Assembly (NCBI GenBank): GCA_030035585.1
Contig: CM057462.1
Coordinates: forward strand, 142,192,734 to 142,256,733
DNA length: 64,000 bases
Direction: 5' to 3'
DNA from: Dugong dugon
Taxonomy: Eukaryota > Chordata > Mammalia > Sirenia > Dugongidae
Below, one piece after another: positions 56,441 through 64,000 of the stretch (position 1 is the first letter of the stretch; each line of letters starts with the position of its first letter). A program made the position numbers and the translations under genes. The notes beneath the pieces are model-generated. The model made no database searches. It saw only the letters and a list, made by a program, of their open reading frames with translations, and was not told the DNA's origin.

Positions 56441-59400
56441 ACCCAAGATTAGAATACAGGACAGAGCAACCAGATATCAACCCAGATGTGGAAGTCACAA
56501 AAGTAAATCAAAGCTAAAACACTGAAAATAGGGAAACATATGTCAATATGTAAAAGATGATAACATTAAAACAAAAAAGAGGGACTTAAAAAATGTAGAC
56601 ATAGATTTTTCATATGGAGAGGAAGTCAAGGCGAAATAAAGAAATAAAAGACTGGTATAAACTTAGAAAAATAGGGGATAAATATTAAGGTAACCACAAA
56701 GGAAACTAACAATCCTACAAGTCAAAATAAAAAACTAGAAAAATATACTCAGCAAACACAAAATCGACAACAATGAAAAAGATGAAAATAAAATACTTAA
56801 AGAAAAATGACTCAACACAGAAAATTAAGGGGAACAAAGAAACTGTGAACAACACACACAAAAAAGACATCAAAATGACAGCACTAAATTCATAGCTATC
56901 ACTAATTACCCTGAATGTAAATGGACTCAATGCACCAATAAAGAGACAGAGAGTGGCAGATTGGATTAAAAAAACACGATCTGTCTATATGCTGCCTACA
57001 AGAGATGCACTTTAGACTTAAAGACACAAACAAACTAAAACTCAAAGGATGGAAAAAATATATCAAGCAAACAACAGTCAAAAAAGAGCAGGAGTGGCAA
57101 TATTAATCTCTGACAAAATAGACTTTAAAGTAAAATCCACCATAAAGGATAAGAAAGGACACTATATAATGATTAAAGGGGCAATATACAAGAAGGACAT
57201 AACTATAATAAATATTTATGCACCCAACGACAGGGCTCCAAAATACATAAAACATACCCTAACAACACTGAAAAGAGAGATAGCTCCACAGTAGTAGTAG
57301 GAGACTTCAACACACCACTTTTGGTGAAGGACAGAGCATCCAGAAAGAAGCTCAACAAAGACATGGAAGAGCTAAATGCTACAATCAACCAACTTGATCT
57401 CAGAGACATATACCAAACACTGCACCCAACAGCAGCCAACTATACTTTCTTTTCCAACGCACATGGAACATTCCACAGAATAGACCATAAAGGAAGCCTT
57501 AACAAAATCCAAAGCATTGAAATATTACAAAGCACCTTTTCTGACCATAAAGCCATAAAAGTAGAGATCAACAACACAAAAAGCAAGGGGAAAAAAACAA
57601 ACACATGGAAACTGAACAACACCTTGCTCAAAAACTACTGGGTTATAGAAGAAATTAACAAAGGAATAAAGAAATTCATAGAATCAAATGAGAATGAAAA
57701 CATATCCTACCAGAACCTTTGGGACACAGCAAAAGCAGTGCTCAGAGGTCAGTTTATAGCAATAAATGCACACATCCAAAAATAAGAAAGGGCCATAATT
57801 AAAACACTAACTTTAAAACTGGAACAAGTAGAAAGCAAGTAGCAAAATAAGCCTTCAGGAGCTAGAAGAAAGGAAATAATAAGATTTAGAGCAGAATTAA
57901 ATGAAATAAAGAATAAAAAAACAATGAAAACAGTTAACAAGACCAAAAGCTGGTTCTTTGAAAACATCAACGAAATTGATAAATCATTGGCCAAACTGAC
58001 AAAAGAAAAACAAGAGAGGAAGGAGATAACCCATATAAGAAATGAGATGGGTGATATCACAACAGACCCAACTGAAATCAAAAGAATCATAACAGATTAC
58101 TATGAAAAATTGCACTCTAACAAATTTGAAAACCTAGAGGAAATGGACAAACTTCTAGACACTCACTACCTACATAAACAAACAAAAACAGAGGTAGAAC
58201 AACTAAATAAACCCATAACAAAAGAAGAGATTGAAAAGGTTATTAAAAAACTGCCAACAAAAAAAGTCCTGGCCCAGATGGCTTCACTAGAGAATTCTAC
58301 CAAAATGTCAGAGAAGAGTTAACACCACTACTACTAAAGGCATTTAAGAGCATAGAAAAGGATGGAATACTCCCAAACTCATTCTATGAAGCCAGAATAA
58401 CCCTGATACCAAAACCAGGTAAAGACACCACAAAAAAAGAAAATTACAGACCAATATCCCTCATGAACATTGACACAAAAATCTTCAACAAAATTCTAGC
58501 CAATAGAATTCAGCAACATATCATAAAAAGAATTCACCATGATCAAGTGGGATTTATACCAGGTATGCAGGGATGGTTCAACACTAGAAAAACAATTAAT
58601 GTAATCCATCACATAAATAAAACAAAAGACAAGAACCACATGATCTTATCAATTGATGCAGAAAAGGCATATGACAAAGTCAAACACCTATTCATGATAA
58701 CTCTACAACATAGGAATAGAAGGGAAATTCCTCAACATAATTAAGGGCATTTATACAAAGCAAACAGCCAACCTCATCCTAAATGGAGAGACTTTGAATG
58801 CATTCCCCTGGAGAAAGGGAGCCAGAAAAGGATGCCCATTATCACCACTCTTATTCAACATTGTGCTTGAGGTCCTAGCCAGAGCAGTTAGGCTAGAAAA
58901 AGAAATAAAGGGCATCCAAATTGGTAGGGAAGAAGTCAAAGTAACTCTATTCGCAGATGCTATGTTTTTATACAGAAAACTCCAAAGAATCTGCAGGAAA
59001 ACTACTGGAACTAATAGAAGATTTCAGCAAAGTATCAGGATACAAGATAAACATACAAAAATCAGTTCGAATCCTTCACACCAACAAAGGGAACCTCGAG
59101 GAGGAAACCACCAAATCAATACCATTTACAATAGCCCCCAAGAAGATAAAATACTCAGGTATAAATCTAAACAGAGACATAAAAAACCTATATAATGAAA
59201 ACTACAAGACACTACCGCAAGAAACCAAAAGAGACCTGCATAAGTGGAAGAATATACCTTGCTCATGGAGAGGTAGACTCAACATTGTGAAAATGTCAAT
59301 TCTACCCAAAGAAATCTACAGATACAATGCAATCCGAATCCAAATTCCACCGGCAGTTTTTTAATGAGATAGAGTAACAAAGAGGCCCTAAATAAAATAA

Positions 59401-60041
59401 TTAAAGCATTACTGAAGAAGAAGAACAAAGTGGGAGGCCTCACACTACCTGATTTTAGAAACTATTATACCTCCACAGTAGTCAAAACAGCCTGGTACTG
59501 GTACAACAACAGATGCATAGACCAATGGAACAGAACTGAAAATCCAGACATAAATTCATCCACCTACGAGCAGCTGATATTTGACAAAGGCTCAAAGTCC
59601 ATTAATTGGGGAAAAGACAGTATCTTTAACAAATAGTGCTGGCATAACTGGATATCCATCTGCAAAAAACTGAAACAAGACCCATACCTCACACCATGCA
59701 CAAAAAGTAACTCAAAAAGGATCAAAGACTTAAATATAAAAAAGAAAATGATAACGATCATGGAAGATAAGTTAGGGACAACACTAGGAGCCCTAATACA
59801 TGGCATAAACAGAATACAAAACATTACTAACACTGCACAAACACCAGGAAAGAAACCACGTAACTGGGAGCTCCTAAAAATCAAACACTTATGCTCATCA
59901 AAAGACTTCACCAAAAGAGTAAAAAGACAACCTACAGACTAGGAAACAATTTTTGGCCATGACAAATCTGATCAGCGTCTAATCTCTAAAGTCCACAAGA
60001 TACTGCAAAACCTCAACAACAAAAAGACAAATAACCCAATT

Positions 60042-60054
60042 AAAAATGGGCAAA
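60042..60054. repeat. Target-site duplication, left copy
   Basis: 'aaaaatgggcaaa' recurs at 60809-60821. Its 5' A's merge with the poly(A) of the insert. Confidence 0.88.
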
Positions 60055-60808
60055 GGGAGCTCGACTAAGTCCAGGTATTGATCATCGATGTGTTATCTCC
60101 AATCTCCGATCAAAAGGAGGGACTGATTTAGGAAATAATATTGGAGTTACTATTTCCTCTCCTTGAGCATACAGAATGTGACCCAGCTGGAGCTGAGCTC
60201 ACAAGGACTCAGAAGGACACATCAACTGGGCCCTGAGGTATAAAGACAATAGTTAAGATAATCTTAGAAAATCCTATCTTTTAGGGAAACTTTCACATAA
60301 AGCTGATCAAACACAACATAAAAGACTTTCCACTCCTATCTTTTTCTATTAGCATTTAGTGAAAAGGAATTTGTTGGACCAATGAAGACCCTCTTGGCTT
60401 TCATTACTGAAACCTGTACCAATGATTGTTAAGAAAGATGATTCAAAACATAAGATTACAATTTCTAGCCAATCAGTGAAAAAGTGATGCTTTCAATGAT
60501 TCTACCCATTTTGTGATGTTGATATGTACTGATGGCTCTGTAACTGTTCTTGGGATTTGGGCAGACATGGCTGTGGCAGCATGCTTGTACATTTTCCCAT
60601 TCTTGCCTATTCTGTAATATTCTCGGGATTTGGGCAGACATGGCTGTGGCAGCATGCTTGTCCGTTTTCCCATTCTTGCCTATTCTGTGATATTCTTTGG
60701 ATTCAGGCAGACATTCGAGCTCTGGCAGCGTGCTAGTCCACTTCCCACTTATGTCCTTTTGAATATATGACAAAAAAAAACCTTTCTTTTTACTTAACAA
60801 AAAAAAAA
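60055..60808 (+). mobile_element. Unclassified poly(A) retroposed element with 73-bp tandem repeats
   Basis: The 754-base insert starts 'gggagctcgactaagtccag', ends with an A run, and is bracketed by a 13-base duplication of L1 sequence, so it was inserted by target-primed reverse transcription. It is not L1, AfroSINE or RTE. Near the start is a purine tract 'caaaaggaggga' directly before 'ctgatttagg'. Near 60468 is a CCAAT-type 'agccaatcagtg'. Three tandem ~73-base units follow from 60538. The pattern purine tract, then ~400 bases, then 70-odd-base direct repeats recalls a retroviral 3' end and U3. It may therefore be an L1-copied transcript of an endogenous retrovirus or a noncoding RNA. 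No intact reading frame is present. Confidence 0.6.
60538..60758. repeat. Three tandem ~73-bp repeats
   Basis: Unit starts: 'ctgtaactgttcttgggatt' (60538), 'ctgtaatattctcgggattt' (60612) and 'ctgtgatattctttggattc' (60685). Units 1 and 2 share 'gggcagacatggctgtggca' and 'cccattcttgcctatt'. Unit 3 is more diverged and runs out near 60758. Confidence 0.92.
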
Positions 60809-61415
60809 AAAAATGGGCAAAAGGTATGAACAGGCACTTCACTAAAGAAGATATTCAGGTGGCTAACAGACACATGAAGAAATGCTCACAATCATTAGCC
60901 ATTAGGAAATGCAGATCAAAACTACAATGAGATATCATCTCACCCCAACAAGGCTAGCATTAATCCAAAAAACACAAAATAATAAATGTTGGAGAGGTTG
61001 TAGAGAGACTGGAACACTTATACACTGTTGGTGGGAATGTAACATGGTACAACCACTTTGGAAATTGATTTGGCGCTTCATTCAAAAGTGAAAAATAAAA
61101 GTACTGTACGATCCAGCTATCCCACTGCTTGGAATACATCCTAGAGAAATAAGAGCTGTCACATGCATAGATATATGCACACCCATGTTCATTGCAGCAC
61201 TGTTCGCAATAGCAAAAAGTTGGAAACAACCTAGGTGTCCATCAATGGAAGAATGGGTAAACAAATTATGGTATATCTACACAATGGAATAGTATGCAAT
61301 GATAAAGAATAACAATGAAGCTGTGAAACATAACATGGAGGACTCTGTAGGGCATTATGCCTAGTGAATTTAGTCAGTCACAGAAGGACAAATATTGTAT
61401 AAGAACTCAAGAAAA

Positions 61416-61918
61416 GTTTTAAACACAGAAGAAAACATTCTTTGATAGTTATGAGGGTGGGGAGGGAGAGTGAGGATTATTTACTAACTAGATAGTAGAC
61501 ATGGATTATATTAGAGGAAGAGAAGGACAGCACACACTATAGTGGAAGTCAGCATAACTGGACAATATGAAAGCTAAAAAATTTCCTGAATACAATCAAA
61601 CTCTTTAGGGGGCAGAGTAGCAGGGGTAGGGGTCTGGGGACATGCTTTCAGGGGACATATAGACCAATTGGCATAACAAAGCTTATTAAGAAAATGTTCT
61701 GCATCCTACTTTGGTGAGTGGCATCTGGGTCTGAAAACCTTGCAAGTGGCATTCTAAGATGCATCAATTGGTCCCAACCACCTGGAGTAAAGGAGAATGA
61801 AGAACACCAAAGACATAAAGAAAGCATAAGCCCAAGAGAAAGAAAAGGCCACATAAACCAGAGACTTCATCAGCCTGAGACCAGAAGAACTAGATGGTGC
61901 CCAGCTACCACCAATGGA
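61416..61918 (+). mobile_element. 3'UTR of the older L1, cut short
   Basis: 'ggatagttatgagggtggggaggg'-like start (read tgatagttatgagggtggggaggg), 'ccaattggcataacaaagctt', 'ggtgagtggcatctgggtc' and 'agaccagaagaactagatggtgcccagctaccacca'. It breaks at 61918, well before the poly(A) end. Confidence 0.85.
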
Positions 61919-62590
61919 GTAAAACAAAAATGGGAAGAAGAAAAAAGAAAAGAATGAATATATAAAAATTAGAAGAAAAAAGAACAGCAAAGTTCTCAGG
62001 GTTCCCACCGGTGTGGCTACGAGGTCTAGGGAAGTTGTTTCCAGGTGCTGAAGTACAGCCTGGCTAGATGTCATAGAGGTATCCAGTGCCAGCTATTCAG
62101 GGGACAGGAAGAGAAGGAAGGTATAGAGAGATGAGAAACTGAATAATGAGGAAAAAGAAAAAAGTAAAAAGAGGCAAAAGAAAACAAAACAAATTAAAAA
62201 AAAAAAGAACAAGAAAATCCCCCAAAAAACAGGGAAAAAAAAAAAAAAAACCCACAAAAAAAGAAATGCTCTCAAGGATCCCTCTGTGCATCTGTGCAAG
62301 CTGAGGGGGTAAGTCCCAACCCGAGTTGCACTGCCTGGCCAAAAAAGGCTCCCAACTCGAGAAAAGAAAAAGAAAAAAACTAATAATTCAAAACAAACAA
62401 AAAAAGCCCTGCGATCCCGCCAGCATGGCAGCACAGACCGGGAAGCAGTTCCACACTCAAATGGAACTCTGCAGTCCCTTAGGAAGAAGCAAAGATGGTG
62501 CACAGAGCCAGGTATTTGAGCAAAAGGAGGGTGAGCTGGTGAAAGTTAAGGAAGAAATCAAAAGAAGCAGAAAAAAGCAACACCAACTCC
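61919..62590 (-). mobile_element. L1 5'UTR fragment
   Basis: Reads like the plus strand of 21110-21780 and 30360-31015, i.e. a minus-oriented L1 5'UTR: 'ggcacactg..', 'gttctcagggttcccaccggtgtggctacgagg', 'aggtatccagtgccagctattcagg', several A runs, and 'gcaaagatggtgcacagagccaggtatttgagc'. It has no ORFs attached and joins the plus-oriented L1 at 61918 without any visible duplication. Confidence 0.85.
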
Positions 62591-62686
62591 CTGAGTGCCA
62601 TTTGTTGGCTGCTGGTGTTGCTTTCTTCTGCTTCTTTTGAGTTCTTCCTTACCCCTCACCACCTCCCCCTCCTTTCACTCAAGTAT
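62500..62686. repeat. Fold-back (inverted repeat, ~80-bp arms)
   Basis: The left arm (about 62510-62585) is L1 5'UTR. The right arm (about 62611-62686) is its reverse complement: 'ggtgttgctttcttctgcttcttttga' mirrors 'tcaaaagaagcagaaaaaagcaacacc', and 'cctcctttcactcaag' mirrors 'ttgagcaaaaggaggg'. The centre holds 'ctccctgagtgccatttgttggctgctgg', also L1 5'UTR. Confidence 0.85.
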
Positions 62687-62688
62687 GA

Positions 62689-62794
62689 TGTCTTATACTG
62701 GGTTATCTAGAGAAGCAAAACCAGTAAAGTATATAAAAAAAAATATATATCTATCATGGCCCAGTCAAGTTGACACACAATTTTAACTGTTACA
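62689..62794 (-). mobile_element. 3' LTR of the ERVL, with internal deletion
   Basis: Only the two ends of the LTR are kept: 'tgtcttatactgggttatctagagaagcaaaac' and 'catggcccagtcaagttgacacacaattttaactgttaca'. Other copies (51973-52607) are about 635 bases, so about 530 are missing. Confidence 0.85.
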
Positions 62795-63025
62795 GCTCAT
62801 GCCTTGTCCACTTGACACCTGTACATATCTCCCCAAACCATACGTAATTTCTGAATAAAGACCATTACAAAATCATACTTGCGCCTAACATGATACAACT
62901 AACGCAGGTACTACTGAAAATGCACTAGCCCCATTTACATTTTATATTTGATAAATAAAGAAAACAAAAATATTTGATACACACATACAAAGCAGAAACA
63001 CTTATAACAATTACAGACTTCGTTT

Positions 63026-63433
63026 CTACAACTGGTCATGTGGTTGTAACTGATATTCAGAACTACCTTCTTCCACAATCCATTCTGTATTCCCTTTGTC
63101 CTCAGCAAGCACCTCAGCTTGTTGTGGTTCTTTGCCTGGTGGGATGACCCAAACCTTTATTCCTGAAGGGTCTGGGCCATTAGTAGTCATGTCGGAATTG
63201 GGTTGCTGTAGTTTTCCATTGACTTTAATCACAGGGCATGTTAGTACTAAGAGTCACTCTAAGGGATCTCCTGCATTCCTGAAATAGTCTTCTTTACATC
63301 CATTATGTAATATCAATCCAATTTCCTCTTGATAATCAGGATCAATCACACCAGCCAGTATGGTAACTCCCTTCTTTGCCTGTTGATGCAGAGGCATAAG
63401 GAGCCCAAAGTGGCCAGGTGGCATTCTTAGCTT
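63026..63433 (-). pseudogene. ERVL dUTPase pseudogene
   Basis: The reverse complement, just after the integrase frame closes, encodes a dUTPase-like stretch with 'GVIDPDYQEEIGLILHNG', the motif-3 region (the usual pattern is GVID-x-DY-x-G). Hydrolysis of dUTP is the family function and would keep uracil out of viral DNA. A stop near 63268 separates this from the C-terminal 68-residue open stretch (63026-63232). The conserved glycine after the DY pair is replaced, and the frame is broken, so it is inactive. Confidence 0.78.
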
Positions 63434-64000
63434 CTAATTCAATGGAATCAGTGATGTGTCTCCAGTTAGAAGCATTCCTCCCTTTGGAACTAAGATCTCT
63501 AGATCCATAGAGTATAAGGTTGCAGGGACAGGAAGCAAAAATCTTCCAAGTGGGTAACTAGGAGTAATAGTGAGTGGTACCACTCCCATTTCCACCCCTT
63601 GATTCCTGGACCCATGAATTCTGTCTATGGGAGAAACACCACCATATGTTGGATGCTGGTTTAGAGCACATACAGCCTCCTGGAGAACATTACCCCAATC
63701 CTGCAAAGTATTGCCACCTAGCTGGCACCGTAATTGTGTCTTTAGGAGGTCATTCCATTGTTCTACCAAGCCAGTTGCTTCAGGATGATGGGAAACATGG
63801 TAACATCAGTGAATTCCATGAGCATGGACCCACTGCTGCACTTCAGTTGCTGTGAAGTGAGTCCCTTGATCAGAGGTAATGCTGTGTGGGATACCATGAA
63901 GGTAGATAAGACATTCCGTAAGCCCATGGATGGCAGTTTTGGCAGAAGCATTGTGTATAGGGAAGGCAAATGCATATCCAGAGTAAGTATCTATTCCAGT
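63434..64000 (-). pseudogene. ERVL integrase pseudogene (C-terminal half)
   Basis: Two open stretches in different frames (63763-63975 and 63434-63769) cover the end of the integrase core and its C-terminal domain. The first holds the equivalent of the 'SDQGTHF' block in distorted form. The second begins with 'MVEQWNDLLKTQL', just after the position of the catalytic glutamate block, and has 'NPTYGGVSPIDRIHG'-like spacing (read 'QHPTYGGVSPIDRIHG'). Integrase would insert the viral cDNA into host DNA. A frameshift near 63765 separates the two and the core's first part lies outside the window. Confidence 0.82.

Larger units (their letters stand above)
56875..61415 (+). pseudogene. L1 ORF2 pseudogene, interrupted
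   Basis: The start codon at 56875-56877 opens 'MTALNS' and meets a stop two codons later, a single-base decay in the usual 'MTATNSHLSLITLNVNGLNA' type start. Endonuclease pieces: 57049-57294 ('VAILISDKIDFKVKSTIKDK', '[12 protein letters not shown]'), then 57321-57785 ('[18 protein letters not shown]', '[13 protein letters not shown]'). Polymerase pieces: 58463-58744 ('[20 protein letters not shown]', '[16 protein letters not shown]'), then 58794-59364 ('[20 protein letters not shown]', 'FADAMFLY'). The catalytic FADD reads FADA, so the second aspartate is lost. The Cys-rich end is at 60909-61091 ('[20 protein letters not shown]'). The 60055-60808 insert and multiple frameshifts break it. Confidence 0.9.
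54721..61918 (+). mobile_element. Older L1 (plus strand) with two nested insertions
   Basis: Plus orientation: ORF1-distal sequence (about 54760-55084, 56197-56440), inter-ORF DNA, ORF2 (56875-61415) and part of the 3'UTR, ending abruptly at 61918. Two later insertions interrupt it: an L1 at 55085-56180 and an unclassified retroposed element at 60055-60808. The (G)10+ run at 54817-54829 is in its 5' part. Without inserts about 5.3 kb remain. The 3' end is missing because it joins directly to another L1 fragment. Confidence 0.85.
62689..64000 (-). mobile_element. ERVL provirus, 3' end (runs off the window)
   Basis: In minus orientation: integrase (64000-63434), dUTPase (63433-63026), a short non-coding stretch and a truncated LTR (62794-62689). 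The integrase-dUTPase order with no envelope gene before the LTR is the arrangement known for class III ERV-L elements. The remainder (reverse transcriptase, gag, 5' LTR) lies beyond 64000. All frames are broken. Confidence 0.88.

Noticed and set aside
62093..62640. Open frames of 80-136 residues rich in F and L
   Set aside because: Same cause: the antisense of an L1 5'UTR fragment with A runs.

Overview
The window is mammalian intergenic DNA, almost certainly afrotherian and most likely elephant. The main evidence is about ten copies of the tRNA-derived SINE family I recognise as AfroSINE, several BovB-type RTE LINE fragments sharing its 3' end (ending in TAACAACAAC or, on the other strand, GTTGTTAGG), and long L1 elements with an unusually long 5'UTR. 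The species call rests on family recognition from memory and was not searched. The sequence is AT-rich. I found no host exon, tRNA, rRNA, CRISPR array or CpG island. Every long open reading frame that I can interpret belongs to a transposable element or is a shadow of one.

Layout. 1-2.1 kb: an eroded L1 on the minus strand. 2.1-7.7 kb: an old L1 split by a younger L1 (3531-5784), plus two AfroSINEs. 7.7-11 kb: an ERVL-type solo LTR, an L1 with a 5' inversion, an internally deleted RTE and a second LTR. 11-14.1 kb: mostly unique, with one GC-richer unexplained stretch (11.93-12.55 kb). 14.1-22.5 kb: a near full-length L1 on the minus strand with 5'UTR, ORF1, ORF2 and 3'UTR, flanked by an 11-bp duplication. 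22.5-26.2 kb: unique DNA with an RTE fragment and a MIR. 26.2-31.5 kb: a second long L1, rearranged by inversion and deletion. 31.5-36.6 kb: RTE, a pair of AfroSINEs, and a 5'-truncated L1 with a possible short 3' transduction. 36.6-38.2 kb: a Tigger-like DNA transposon carrying an AfroSINE. 38.2-44.9 kb: unique DNA, an L1 3' end split by a solo LTR, a degenerate minisatellite and an RTE with a readable endonuclease domain. 44.9-48 kb: an L1 3'UTR split by a younger L1. 48-54.7 kb: SINEs, an RTE 5'/3' fusion, a solo LTR and MIRs. 54.7-61.9 kb: an older L1 on the plus strand containing two later insertions. 61.9-62.7 kb: an L1 5'UTR fragment ending in a fold-back. 62.7-64 kb: the 3' end of an ERVL provirus (integrase, dUTPase, truncated LTR) running off the window.

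The elements do not form a pathway; they record nested insertions. Target-site duplications could be read directly for seven L1s, one RTE, one LTR and one unclassified retroposed element. No coding element is intact: the L1 ORFs, RTE endonuclease, Tigger transposase and ERVL integrase/dUTPase all carry stops, frameshifts or deletions.

I found no new functional system. The item most worth checking is the 754-bp poly(A)-ended insert at 60055-60808. It is not L1, SINE or RTE, carries about three tandem 73-bp repeats, and has target-site duplications typical of L1-mediated insertion. All coordinates of repeat edges are by eye, good to roughly 5-20 bases unless a duplication fixes them.
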